Positions 38,301 through 49,802 of a stretch of 64,000 bases of DNA are shown in pieces. Positions within the stretch are counted from its first letter, which is position 1, and each line of letters starts with the position of its first letter. This stretch comes from Tetranychus cinnabarinus (lineage: Eukaryota; Arthropoda; Arachnida; Trombidiformes; Tetranychidae): assembly GCA_022266195.1 (NCBI GenBank), contig WHVY01000001.1, positions 10,106,001-10,170,000 on the forward strand, given 5' to 3'. The notes below the pieces were generated by a model that did no database searches, was not told the origin of the DNA, and was given only the letters and a program-made list of their open reading frames with translations. The translations under genes and the position numbers were made by a program.

Positions 38301-41300
38301 ACGAAAAGTAAAATGTCATTTTACACTCGAACCATAAAAAGCTTATGAGCACAAACATTTTTCAAGCAGATTCTCAATTCCAAAAGCTTTTACCTTTTTC
38401 TTGATGAATTAGGAAAAAGGGAAATAATGAAACTTTAATCTTAGCTATACAATTATCATGGTGAAAGATGCAAGATGAAGATGAGAAGATTTCATGATGA
38501 AAGAGGGAAAAGAAGAAGATGAAGAAAAAATCAAGTTAAAACTCACCCAAATCAACAAGTATTGCGTGTTGCTGAGCAGTCAATTGTTGAAGTAACTCCC
38601 TATAAGGTTTATCTGGGTCAACAGAACCAACATCTTTACATGCATTTGGTATCCGGTTAGTGTGTTTATTGTAACGAGCAATGAATTGCCAGATTTCACC
38701 TCGCTTTGATCGAGGAACCCCTAGAAAGTCAATGATGGAAGGCGATCAAGAGGAAGAGTAAAAAAGTGTTCAAAGTGTTTAAAAACAAGGAAAAGTCAAT
38801 CAAGTGAAAACTCAAAATTACTTTGCATTTCCTCATTGATATTTCTTCAAGTTCAAACAATCTTTGAAGAACGTCCAAACTTTGGAAATTCAGAGTTTCC
38901 TAATTTGTTCTGGACATTGAGGTTTCAATTTGTCAAGTTTTCGAAGCTTGTTTGAGTTTGAAAAATTCAAGTTTCTAAAGTTTTCGATATTGCATTTGAT
39001 TAAACTTTCAAAGTTTGGGTTCGAGTTTATTTTTGGATTTATGAGTTTTTAGAGAGTCTTTAGTCTAGAACTTTTTAAATGAGTTTATGATTTACCTTTC
39101 TTGATTCCTTCCTTTAACTGGAATTCAAGTGTGGAATCATTAAAATCTTGTTTCAGTATTTCATCCCACATTTTCGACGTCTCCTTAAGACATGGTGTAA
39201 TCTCCTCATAATCAAGTGTAATCTGTTCATTTCGTACATTAGAATGTTCGGGAATTGAAATGCTTCCGGATATGGTTGAGGCTCGAGCTCGGGTTTCCGT
39301 GTGTTCACTTTTACCCTTTGAGGGACTGTAATATTGTGCAATTGAAGGTGATCCGGTTCGCTATTGTTCAGTTCATCAATCAATCAACATGAGAAAAGAA
39401 GAAAATTGTTAGAATAAAAATATCATTTTAAAGTAAAAAATTGAATCGAGATGAAATTATTGAAACTTTTTCAGGGAATTGATGATAAAATTGATAATAA
39501 TTTAGCAAAAGTCTTTTTGATACAATAAAATCACTTTAAAATATTTGTTAATGTTCAATGGAATCAAATAAATTTTCATTAAAAGCAAAGAATGGAACGA
39601 ACAAATTTGTTGATTGGCTAAATTGAATGAAAAAATGAACAATTAACAGGCGAAATTGAAATTTCCATTTTTTACAATTTCTAAAAATGAAACATTTTGT
39701 AGCAAAGTTATTTGTCCATTAAAATGGTGAAAGATTTCGAGATGAAAAGATGACCAATTTGGACAGTTAATCATAATTAGTGCTTTTAGTGATTCAATCA
39801 TTGATTAGTTATGATATTTTAAGCTTTACCTTGAAGCTAAAGCTTTTGTTACGTTGTATTATGAAAGATTATCTGAACATTTTTCTCGATTTATGAAAAT
39901 GATAAAATATTTTCGCTTTTATTCTCATATTTTTTTCTGTCAATTTCAGAAAAATTTTAAAGTCATCAGAGTTATTCAGATAAAAGAGGAATAACGAAGG
40001 TAAAGATGAATGGAAGAGAGAAAGAAGAAGAAGAAGAAAATGCAGAATATCTCAGCATGAAACTTGAAGATGAAGATGATGATAGTTGATGGTTGATGAT
40101 AAAGAAGATGATAATCAAGGTATAGGAGGGAATCAGTTGAATCAACAGGAGGGATACTTGATGAGATATGGGCATCATCATGATAATCATCAGTTGCATC
40201 ATGAAAAAACTGACCGATTGTTGTGATCAATAGTTGGTCAAGAAATGAGTGAAGCATTTTGTTTTTCCACTCAATTATCATGGCCATGATTGTGTGAGTT
40301 TTTGTTTTTCTGTTTATTTTTTCTTGCCTGTTTAACGGCGACTAAAAAATGAACAAGTAAACATTGATTCTCATATGATTAGATGCATGATAAGGTAAGA
40401 TAAAGACTTGAGCATAAGGCAACAAAAGGCGACATAATGTTGATGTAGCAAAGTTACACGCGTAAACAAACACGCAACAAGTGACATCAAACAGGAATGA
40501 AACTGACAACAGCAAGTGAAGCTGAATTTACTGATGGATTAAAAAGGTTGTAAGGTTAATCCAAGGAAAGGTTGATGGGAAGCAAGAAACTGCATTTAAT
40601 CTCAAATCAAATGGAATCAGCTTTTATGACTTTTGAATAACTTTTCACCAACTACTTGTTAGATAATCAGGCAACTTAAATCTCATTGATTGGTCAGCTT
40701 TGTATTTTTTAAGATAAATTCAATTACATGGAATGATGTAATTAAGAGTAAAACGATGGAAAAGGTAAACTCATTGATTGGTACCAAAAAGTTGGGAAAA
40801 AGGTAAAGATAAAGGTTAAGATAGAGACTTGTTATTGTGACGGTTTGGCTGGAAAAGGATGTGTCCCACTGATTCGAGCGATTCTTATCAGAGTAACATT
40901 TTTTCAACCAAATGTGCTCCATGTTAGCCCACCCTAAAGTAGCTTTATGCTGGTCAAGCAGCTTCTGAATAAATTTTTACTTTTATTAATACAATATTTT
41001 ACCTTTTTTGACTGTTATGAGAAGAAATGGGAAAAAAGTAAATCTCAATTTTCATGATCAAAATTTCAATGAGCTTTGATTTTTCACCATTTCTAACCTT
41101 TTTGAATGACTTTTATCAACTTGAGATTGAAACCAACATTGAGTTTATATTTTGGTTTTCTATTGAAATTGATTGGCAATATTTTTGCCTTTTTTAACTC
41201 TTTTTTTTGGGTTGTTTTAACCATTTGCATTTTCAATTGAGAAATGATAAATTGGTGGAAAAGTGGAAAATGTTAATTATTAAGGCTTTTTGATGACAAT

Positions 41301-44300
41301 GATGATCAAGTAAGGAAAAGGTAAAAATTATGAAAAGATATCAATCAAATGGTTAGGGCGCCAATGTCGGTGAACCCAAACAAAAATTGAAATAACCTAA
41401 AAAAAGTGAAAAACTATCATCAGTTCAACGGACTGATATTTTCCCTTAGTCAATGTTACCTTTGCACGTTTTTACCTTAATTTTTTCACGCTTGGCTTCA
41501 ATTACCTTTACGTTTTTGTGTTGCTTCATGATATTACGCTATTTTACTGATTACAAAGTTGCTGCGAAAGTTGAACATTTTACAAGTTTACCAATACATT
41601 TTCATAACGATCTTGATAGCAAACAAGCTCAAATTACAAATGTTATTCATTGGTAACAGGTTAACCTTTAAAGTAAAAGTTGTTTAAGTGTAAAAAAGTA
41701 AATCATTTGGTGCAAAGTGTGCAAATATTCACATTTACTCGCAATCAATTTCGATCTTTTTTGATCGTCAAAGTCGATAAAATATTGGACCAAAAATCAA
41801 GTCAAAAGTTTAACTCATTGAGAGCTGATTAGTGTTCATAACAATTTTTCATTACACTGAACCAATAAATGCTCAAGTTCATTTTAAACAATTTTTCCAT
41901 TGAATCATTTTCCATGGTTTTTGCTATTCAACAATGTATCGACAGATTTTTCAAGTCAACATTTGAGATGATTTACAATCATTACTATTGACTTTTGAAC
42001 CATCTTAATGTTAAAGGGTTGAGTAAGTTTTGAATTAAACTTGTTTTTCTCGTTGATGATTTGGGTCTTTTTGCTGCCTATTGGTTCAATTGTGATGAAA
42101 AGCTAATGATTATTTTCACAGGCTTTTCATTTCAAAGTTGATCTGATTTTAATAAGCATCTAACCTGTGAGGAAAAATTATGTTACAAATAGTTTGATTG
42201 GAATTTCTATTAAGTTTTATAGCTATAAGCCTGAAATTTTCAGGAAATATGGATTAGATTTGCGTCAATACTGGATTTAAATCTGAGATCGATCCGTATT
42301 ATGGTTCAAAAGTTATCCAACATTTACGATTTTTTGAAATGATCGAAAATGCCCGTAAAATTCAACAAAAATTTCCAATAATTTTTCAAACTTACACTGC
42401 GGGGCGTTTTAAAAGCATCAAGTCCCAAAATTAACACAAATTGAAACTTTAAGGGTCAATTAAATAATTGTGTTAATTCAGGTCGATTTGTCACTCAGAA
42501 TTTCGAGCAATTAACAAAAGAATCAAAAATAATCTCAAAAAATTCAATGCTAGCTATTTTGAAAGCCTCGTGGCTAATCTCAAATTTAAAATGAACGAGG
42601 CGGATTAGAAAGGATTATCTTACATACGAAAGAGCCTCTGATCCTTGGCTATCAATAGAGACCAACTTTGAAAATATTGATCAATTATTAATTAAATAAA
42701 CAAAAAATGAACAATTTGTAACATAATTTTTCCCTACAGGTTAAGAGTTGAAAATGATAGTTAATTGCAAGTGAAAAGCTTATTGATATCAATAGTTTGA
42801 GGTTAAAATTGTGTCTTTGAACAGAGAAACGGGAAAACCAAACATTTAAGTGTGATAATCAGAGACTCGATCAACTAATTAGACCGCAACAACTCGAAGC
42901 AATGTCAAGAACAATCGCTGAAATATTGAAATCTCAGGCTAAGCAATGTGTAAATATTGGTAAATGTTTGAAGGATAAACTGTTGCTTTACGCTTCAAAT
43001 GGAAAGCCATTTTTAATATAATTTTTTGCTTCACTTGAATTCCTTCCTTTTCTTGCCTTTCTGATTAAAGATAAATCAATCTGCCAGTTAACCTGCACAG
43101 TGACCAAATTATTTTTAGCAAAACACAACTTTGTGTCTCTCACAGATGTACATTATTGGGCATTAAGATGAGTTTTATGTTTGGGTAAAGACATTTTCAA
43201 AAGAATCTAAGGTTTGTTACCGGGCGTGGTTGGGAGGGTAACTCAAGGGATTTAGGGGTTTCTCAAAAAAACAAGGTGGTGATTGAGTGTACATGTGAGG
43301 GGAAGATGGAGCAAGGGAAAGATGGCGAGTGAGTGAGGAAGGATAAAGATGAGGAACAAGTGGCAATGAGAGGAGAGAAAAGCAATAACAAGTCGTAAAT
43401 AAGAAAAGATAAACTCACAGATGTAACTTGATATTTGATATTCGACCTCAGATTTTTCTCTTTCTCTTCTTTTTTTCCTCTTCTTCTACCTCCACCCCTT
43501 GCTATCTTCATCGTCATCATTATTATCATTTTCCTATCCTGATCTTCAACTCTCACAGCAATCTAGACAATCGTATTATTAACTAAATTCATTGAAATTA
43601 AAGGAGAGGCACACAACGGATTAAATTAAATTAATAGAGGCTTTATAGCGTCGTGATAAGCCTTGAGCAGAATCGCATTTTTTTATTTCATTTACTGTAC
43701 AACCGAAGTGAGATGTTTAAATTTTTCATCTTCTTCATCTTCTTCTTCTTCTTCATCCTTTTCTTTCTGAACATTTTTACGTTTCTCTTCCCTTTACTCT
43801 TCTTTTTTCACTCAGTTTTTTAACGATATCAGAACGATCAGCAATAATCTGAGGTTGAACCAAAATTCAAGAAGCTCTCATAACGTTTTTTTTGCCTCAT
43901 ATCATTTTGATGGTTAACTATCGTTGTTATCATCGTCTTGTTATTGGCTATTCATGAGATCGCATTTCAGTTTGAGTTTGACTTTTTGTTTGCTCTTCTT
44001 TTACCTTTCTTTTTCTTGATGCTTCTTATTTTTTTTCCTCTCCTTCATGCTAACACAGTATGAATTTCATTCTGTGATTGATGTGTGATTAAATAAGCAT
44101 CTAAATGATGATGATAAATAAAAAAAATGTGTGTTTATGAGAAGGAAGAAGCTGGTAAGTTTGAAATATATAGAGGATATTAAGAGGAGGAGGAAGAAAG
44201 GTAAATCTAAATTGTTCATCAAGACTGGTTATAAAAAAACAAAATTTGGTAATCATCATGATTATGGGTTAGCAACATGATTAAGTGAACTCAACTACAA

Positions 44301-47300
44301 ACAAGAATTAATCAATTAATGTATTCATCTTTGAATATCAATGAGAACATTAAAGGTAATAGTTTTACCCCTTTTTTTGTTACATTTTCATGAAATATGA
44401 TTCTTACATTTGGATAAAGTTATGATTGATTTGATATTTGATTAAGAGTGTAAAAAATGGATTAAAATTGAAAAATGTTTGAAAGTTGGATTTGAAAAAA
44501 GGCTCATTTTTTGTCATGAAGCAAGATTTTTGTGTGAAAAAAAGGTAAATTTTTTGCGTATGAAAAGGCGAGTTAATTACATTTTCTTGGTAGTTCAACT
44601 AATCACTTGTTGACAATTGTTTAAACCTGTTGCATATCATGGAGAGGGATTGAATTTTGTTGAGTATAAAAACGAGGGTTGAAAGGAGCGATTGGTTTGT
44701 TAGGTTAGTTGAATGGCAATTTTGTTTTGGTTATTGAATGGGAAAAAAAGGTTGAAGGAAAAATGATAATTCACTCGATTGTCAATTGGATTGTCAGTAT
44801 ATATAGCTGTAAGGCTTAATTACATTTTTAAATGTTTGCTTCGTTAACATGACATTTCGGTGTTTGTGGGAGACAATAAGTCAATGTCACAGTCGTTTCA
44901 TGTTGAATCTACATTTTTTGTTGTGTTCATGTTTTCATGTCCAACAAATGTTGCTAGAGAAGGCAAGTGAAAGATATGATGATAGAAGGAAATGAAGGTG
45001 AGAAGATAAGAAAATTACCTTCAATACCACACCCTGAAACTAATAAAAACTTGAGTTGACAAAAGTAGCAAAAAATGAGGTAAAAAAGGTTTATAAAAAT
45101 AAGGGAAAATTATCATTGATGGAGTTGATTAACTGACGACGCTGTTGATGTTTGCTTGTTTTCCGTGAGATTATAATTTTCAATAGTTTCTCAAGGTATA
45201 TCAAGAGGCCCGGTTGAACAATTGAAATAAATAACATTTTAACAAATTAATTTAATTGATGAATGGTTTGAATCAACTTGCAATTAAAGTAACAGGTTAT
45301 AAATAATTTCAAGTAATTATCAGCTGGTTACACCATTTGGAAAATTGGCGCTCTTTTAGTATAATGGCTCCATCTATTGTGACACATAATAGTTTACTTT
45401 TTGTTCAAGTTTGCTTTTAGCTTTCAGAACTGATTACCAAATTGAAAATTTCAATTCGGTAATCATTATGTGATAATAAAACAATTTAAACAAGTTTATA
45501 AAAGCTATATTCTCTAATTTGAATTTAAGTTCACATACCTGTTTAGATAGGAACTTGAGTAATGTTCTGTGCTTGTTTCTAACTTTTTCATGTTTCTCTT
45601 TGACATGAGATATTTTCTTGATTCATTTATTGTCAACTAAAAATTATTTTATTTTGTGTAATTGTTCAACAGTTCTTATTCATTCTTTGTGGTGAACATT
45701 GTGTTATTTTTTGTGCTTTGTACCAGTCAGTTAAACTATTGGTTACTGTTATACAAAAAGGTGGATATGTTTTCTGCAACTTTTGCTTATTATTATCAAT
45801 TTGTAAATTCAAACTCGAATGGGACACATTTAAGTAAGCAATTACAACTTTGGGTGTAAAATTAAAGTGATTGACAGAATGGCGAGTTTTTAATGGTTAA
45901 ATAAATTTCAACATACCTTTAAAATGGTTTCAAGGGAACTTGACAACGATTTGCGTGCCTTTTGCTTCAAATTGTCTAAAGTTGAAATGGAATTACGTTT
46001 TTCATCTTTACCATTATGATTATGGTTTTGCTGTTTACGTTCAGACATCCTGCGAAGAAGGCCCATGATAATTCTATTCTGCTCATCAATAGATGATACC
46101 TGACTTCCTTCGTACTTCGACATGATTTCATTTTTATCGGCATCTGGGAGAGAATCAAGACGCTCCAGAATAACTGTTTGAGCCTTTTTGGCTGACAAAT
46201 TTTCAACATCCATGCAAAGTCGATGGAACCATTGCATTGGACATGCTTCACAAATAATGATGGACTTGTTTTTATTGACTTGACATGCATGATGAGCATT
46301 GTGGAAAGCTTGTTTCAGAGTATGCATAATCTCGTTGACGAGTTTATCTGTCTGACAACGGAAAACGTATCCTACGTAGCTTTCACTTGGATAATAAGAA
46401 GGTTCTCGACAAATAAAGCCGAAGTGATCCATATATTTAACTCCCTGGGAGCAATGAGACACATAGTTAAATGTTTTATTGAATAATATTTGCTGTAAAT
46501 CAGGACTTATCAAGCAAATTGCAAGCCTTCCAATGAGAAAAAGCATCGTGCGATTCTGGAATTTGGATGATTGACGATTTCGCCGTAGATCGCTGGCACC
46601 TCCACTGGTTCTAGTTCTGCAAGGCAGGGAAACTTGTTTTTCCGTTGATAATTTACGAACTGCACTGTTAACACTTGGAGTTAACGAAGTACTTGAAACA
46701 CTATCTGGAGCTGGAGCGAGAGGATGAGTGAGTGATGCATCTAATAAAAATGAGGAAGGTGAAGGTACTCTTGTTATCGTCGAAGTCTCTTTCTCATTAA
46801 TGGCGGTTGGTGATACCTTCAATTCATTTTTAACAGGCAATGATGCGTCAGGTTTAAACATTACATCAGGATTATTTGGAGATGATATTGGTGACAATGA
46901 TTCCTGAGTTTGTTTTGAACAAACCTCAAGATCACGTAGTATTGACGCTCTTCCTTGCTCATCTAAAGATTGAGTATTAGTAATTAAAGAGGTTGATGGG
47001 AGATGAAGACTGGTACCACTGGTTCCAAATATTCCTCCGATTCCAGAGGCAGTACTGGCACTTGATTCTGGCCTCGAATTATTAAAACTATCATCCATTG
47101 ACTCACGGCCTTCATCACTAAAAACTGAATCCTTTTCATCACTATGAGTACATGTTATCGTTACCGGGTGGCTCGGTAAGCTACTTGTAGCATTTTTTAA
47201 AGAAATGTTAGTTTCTTCTCTAGGACTTTCTTCGTCAAATGTTTCCTTATATTCTTTACAAGTTGTCAAAGAAGAAATACTTCGAGGTCTTTGCATGCCC

Positions 47301-47880
47301 AATTCATTGGCTATCGAGGCTGTTGTTGTCGGAGATGAAGATAACGATAATGAAGATGCATCAGGTCCATCATTGAGAGGTGTTGGGGTCAGTGAAGTTT
47401 CACTTTCACTGCGATCAGACTGCTGTTGGTTATTAGATCTATTGTCATCAATATTGCTAAATTTTACTTTAGCTGGGTTAATAGTGCGGAAGCTTTCAAC
47501 AGCATCATCTATGAAACTTGGAGGAGCTCTTTTTGTATAAACCTAACGAAGGAAATCATTGGTGAGAATTGAAAAGAATATAAAATTAGAAATGATTTTA
47601 TTTAGATAGCAATTTATGAATAGTATTGAACATAAGTTACAAGAGATTAAGATAAAATCGACATTTACCTTTATTTTTCCAACGTACATAACTTCAAATT
47701 GCTGTGAATTACTTAGTATATTATCTAGACTAGAACTTCCAGTTCGCTGTAATAAATTAGAACCATTATTCAGATTTATATAATTGCAATGAAATTTCAG
47801 CTGAAACAAAGTACAATATTTACATGGATATATAATGAGATTGGAAAGTTACCTGAGTATTGGTGGTAAAAGCGAACATT
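26340..47880 (-). CDS. TBC1D1/4: TBC1D1/TBC1D4 (AS160)-type RabGAP, 5' exons incomplete
   Basis: Exons supported on the - strand: 47879-47853 (5' edge uncertain), 47800-47669, 47542-45917, 39360-39096, 38720-38547, 31512-31361, 31280-31188, 29706-29547, 27202-26340. First comes the end of a PTB domain, then QQFEVMYVGKIK joined to VYTKRAPPSFIDD. The 1626-base exon holds a Ser-rich linker, a second PTB domain (MLFLIGRLAICLISPD, CSQGVKYMDHFGFICRE, LVNEIMHTLKQAF, CEACPMQWFHRLC) and LKQKARKSLSSSLETILK. Next, RARASTIS matches the Akt site of AS160, followed by DYEEITPCLK. The TBC domain has the Arg finger (ILVDLGR) and Gln finger (GYCQG), so catalysis should be intact. The tail is a coiled coil (QNMELLDQLHVAQS). 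The family hydrolyses GTP on Rab8/10/14-type GTPases and controls vesicle and glucose-transporter traffic under Akt and AMPK. The N-terminal start and exon(s) of the first PTB domain, and any exons in 39.4-45.9 kb, are not resolved. Confidence 0.93.
27203..31187 (-). other. RabGAP introns around the 29547-29706 exon
   Basis: Two introns, 2344 and 1481 bases. Only AT-rich sequence and simple repeats are seen, including a (GAT)n run at 28253-28271. I see no nested gene. Confidence 0.6.
34021..34055 (+). repeat. Fragment of repeat R2
   Basis: Contains GTAAAGTACTGGAATCAG, matching the 3' block of R2 copy A (21175-21200) almost exactly. It lies next to R1 copy B. Confidence 0.5.
34151..34750 (-). 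repeat. Dispersed repeat R1, copy B (inverted)
   Basis: Reverse-complement match to 18569-19200 along about 600 bases with scattered indels. It sits within a RabGAP intron. Confidence 0.85.
36781..36798 (+). repeat. (TC)n microsatellite
   Basis: Uninterrupted TC dinucleotide repeat within a longer pyrimidine-rich tract. Confidence 0.85.
36877..36884 (+). promoter_or_regulatory. TATATAAA motif in a RabGAP intron
   Basis: A consensus TATA box with a GC-richer upstream flank (about 36560-36730) that contrasts with the surrounding AT-rich intron. No convincing open frame follows on the + strand, so promoter activity is only a possibility. Confidence 0.25.
45019..45033 (-). other. Candidate 15-base microexon
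   Basis: On the - strand the sequence reads TTTCAG, then GGTGTGGTATTGAAG, then GTAATT: an acceptor, 15 bases in phase 0 (GVVLK) and a donor. It falls between two phase-0 exons, so inclusion would keep the frame. No homologue is recognised and chance is possible. Confidence 0.25.
45432..45464. repeat. Perfect-type hairpin, 16-base arms
   Basis: GATTACCAAATTGAAA and its reverse complement (one mismatch) separated by a single base, within the RabGAP intron. Confidence 0.8.
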
Positions 47881-48725
47881 CTTGATCGGAAAAGAGATGA
47901 ACGTCAAGCACACAGAAAAGTTTAAAAGAAATAACGTTGGTCTGAAGGGTACAAGGAAGCAAAAACCATCAGCAGGATTCAAACTACATAACTGTATTCA
48001 TTTGAAGGGTAGAGTAGCTCTACTAGAGTTACCCAAGATCAAAGAGGGTAAAGACTATTTTTACAAAGGAGTTATCTCCTTGGATTCGATTCTTTCATAA
48101 TTGATCCTCGATTTCATTGGATGAACAGCATCTGGCGGTAGTTTTGTTTTGCACTTTAGTTGATTCTGATCACAATTATATTTATAATTACTGATGTAAT
48201 TGCAATACTTAAATGCTGGTGAGATATTGAAGGGGATTTTCAGACCATATTTGTATTTTCCTTTCATCAACCTCCTTCTGTCCCAGCAAACCTTCAATTT
48301 TTCAGTCAAATGCTGAATTTTGAACACACAAGTTAAATTAGATCAATACCTAAATTAACAAGGTTAAATAACAGTCATCGTTTAAACCTTTGTCACATTT
48401 AATGTTTCATGATGTTTTATGATGATTCAACAGAAAAATGTCATTTTAACTAATCAAGCAGTAGTCTATCAAAGAGTTTTTATCATGATTGTATTAAGAT
48501 TTCGGGACTATTGGGTTCACTTTACAATTTTTCTGCCAATAAATTTTGAATTCATTCGTTTTTATGCTTAGATTTCTGATTTAATGATAAATTTGTTAAC
48601 CAGTAGATTCATCCAACATTATACTACGATCATTTATTTATCATTTGCACCATGTGAAGGTAAACTTCCGTAAAATGAATGAATTCAGCATTTATATGCA
48701 GACAAATTGAATTGTAAACACAATA
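47854..48725. other. Unassigned region upstream of the RabGAP exons, overlapping ORFs
   Basis: Two ATG-initiated frames occur here: 47882-48100 on + (72 residues, Lys-rich) and 48061-48327 on - (88 residues, six Cys). Neither resembles a family I recognise, and neither has convincing splice context. They may be chance or remnants of a mobile element. The missing 5' exons of the RabGAP should lie in or beyond this region. Confidence 0.35.
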
Positions 48726-48888
48726 CAGTAGACCCTCGATTTTTTATCGAAATTGGGCAAAGAAAATCATGACAGCGCCACCTAGCTGTATGATAAAGGA
48801 CTATGAACCACATTAAAGCTTTTTTTGTTTATTTGATGTAGTTTTTCAATAGATGGCTCTTTTATGAAAAAAATCTAGAGTCTACTGA
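48726..48888. mobile_element. Pogo-like miniature inverted-repeat element
   Basis: The left end reads CAGTAGACCCTCGATTTTTT (48726-48745). The reverse complement of the right end (48869-48888) is CAGTAGACTCTAGATTTTTT, an 18/20 match. Ends starting CAGT.GA..CTC are typical of pogo/Tigger-type Tc1/mariner elements. A TA precedes the left end; the right flank is AA, so the TA duplication is not intact. Length 163 bases with no coding capacity. Confidence 0.7.
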
Positions 48889-49350
48889 AGTCCCAAAATC
48901 GTAATAAAATGACGAAAACTCTGCTATATGCTTTTGCTTGATTAGTTGAGATTTTGTTAGTTGAATGAAGTTTTTCTTCTAATGTTGTTTTTAATTGTTT
49001 TAAATTAATTTCAATTTGTGAAAATAAAGAAAAATGAAGAATAAAAAGTGTATGTGAATGATGTGAAGAAAGTAAAAAGAAAGAGTATCTCACTCGCGCC
49101 ATCTTCTGTCACCAAAAAACACTATGTTCACATAATGTATCGAATTGCTATCTCTTCCTTTTTTACTTTTCGCCCAAGATAAATTTTATTCAATTTTGCT
49201 TTGGATCTGATAAAGTATTGTAATACTTGTGGCCCATATATTATAAAGACAATTTATTAAATATACAAACTGTAACTTTTCTTTATAAGTTGCTGACAAG
49301 ATACAGTTTAACCGAAACCGAATCGAATCGAGAAAAATTAAGTTCAAGAT
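48889..49350. other. Non-coding stretch, no gene recognised
   Basis: AT-rich. A - strand ATG frame begins at 49102 and runs into the miniature element, with composition typical of chance. Nothing else is supported. Confidence 0.4.
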
Positions 49351-49746
49351 TTAGATAGAAATTAAAACACTTATGTTATCAGTAAATTTTTCTTTAGATC
49401 TAGCTTGTGCCTTTTCAAGTCCATAATAAGTAATGACTCGCCATAGTGGTGCGTCTTTTAGCCATGATGTTTCGTTTACGCCGAACCATTCAGGGTTCGA
49501 AAGTCCGGCAGTTGAGGAACCAGGTTGTTCGACATTAGTATTTTGTGCATGTATTGATTCAAGATCGTCAGGAGGAGTACAAATTTCTGTCTGATCAGAA
49601 CTGGTGAGTGCAGAAGTTTCAGTTTTTCGTGATCGACTAGTTGAGGCTGCTGGAGATCGTTGAGGTTCAGTTGTGGGCTTTGACGCCATAATTTTCAAAA
49701 ATCTTTGCACTTGGCTTGTGCTGGCGATGTCCTGTCCATCAAACAT
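49351..49746 (-). CDS. Orphan ORF, 131 residues, Ser/Thr-rich
   Basis: An uninterrupted frame from ATG (49744-49746) to a stop, on the strand of the neighbouring retrotransposon relic. It begins MFDGQDIASTSQ. A Ser/Thr/Pro-rich middle (about residues 23-82) is followed by a Trp-containing C-terminal part (NPEWFGVNETSWLKDAPLWR, then a charged helix). The amino-acid use looks like real protein rather than translated AT filler, but I recognise no family. It could be part of a retroelement, a terminal exon of an unfound gene, or chance. It lies between the RabGAP exons and the endonuclease fragment. Confidence 0.35.
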   Translation of the reverse strand: MFDGQDIASTSQVQRFLKIMASKPTTEPQRSPAASTSRSRKTETSALTSSDQTEICTPPDDLESIHAQNTNVEQPGSSTAGLSNPEWFGVNETSWLKDAPLWRVITYYGLEKAQARSKEKFTDNISVLISI

Positions 49747-49802
49747 AAGCTTTTTGGTTTTGAAACTTAGTTTTTAAATATTTTTATATTCTGCAAACGG
49801 CC

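Larger units (their letters stand above)
31513..38546 (-). other. 7 kb RabGAP intron
   Basis: This intron splits the TBC domain exactly at the Arg-finger glycine (DLG | RT). It contains a (GAT)n microsatellite at 31906-31933, a fragment of repeat R2 (34021-34055), an inverted copy of repeat R1 (34151-34750) and a locally GC-richer island at about 36550-36900 with a + strand TATA-like motif and a TC-repeat. No complete gene is recognised inside. Confidence 0.6.
39361..45916 (-). other. 6.5 kb RabGAP intron or unresolved exons
   Basis: Lies between the PTB exon and the Akt-site exon. Flanking phases (both 0) are compatible with direct splicing. A 15-base in-phase exon candidate with good splice sites occurs at 45019-45033, and a 33-base hairpin at 45432-45464. 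The rest is AT-rich without recognisable coding sequence. Confidence 0.5.

Noticed and set aside
39153..39383. 76-codon frame on the - strand overlapping the RabGAP Akt-site exon
   Set aside because: A different frame of the same strand carries the conserved RARASTIS and DYEEITPCLK motifs and joins correctly to the next exon; this one does not.
39839..39880. Possible small RabGAP exon reading QRNKSFSFK before a donor on the - strand
   Set aside because: An in-frame stop follows the only nearby acceptor, and the phase does not fit the next exon.
43433..43556. - strand frame containing KNLRSNIKYQ before a good donor, resembling KELRSLWRKA of vertebrate TBC1D1
   Set aside because: The similarity is only three or four residues, the rest is Glu/Lys/Arg low-complexity, and no acceptor in phase was found.
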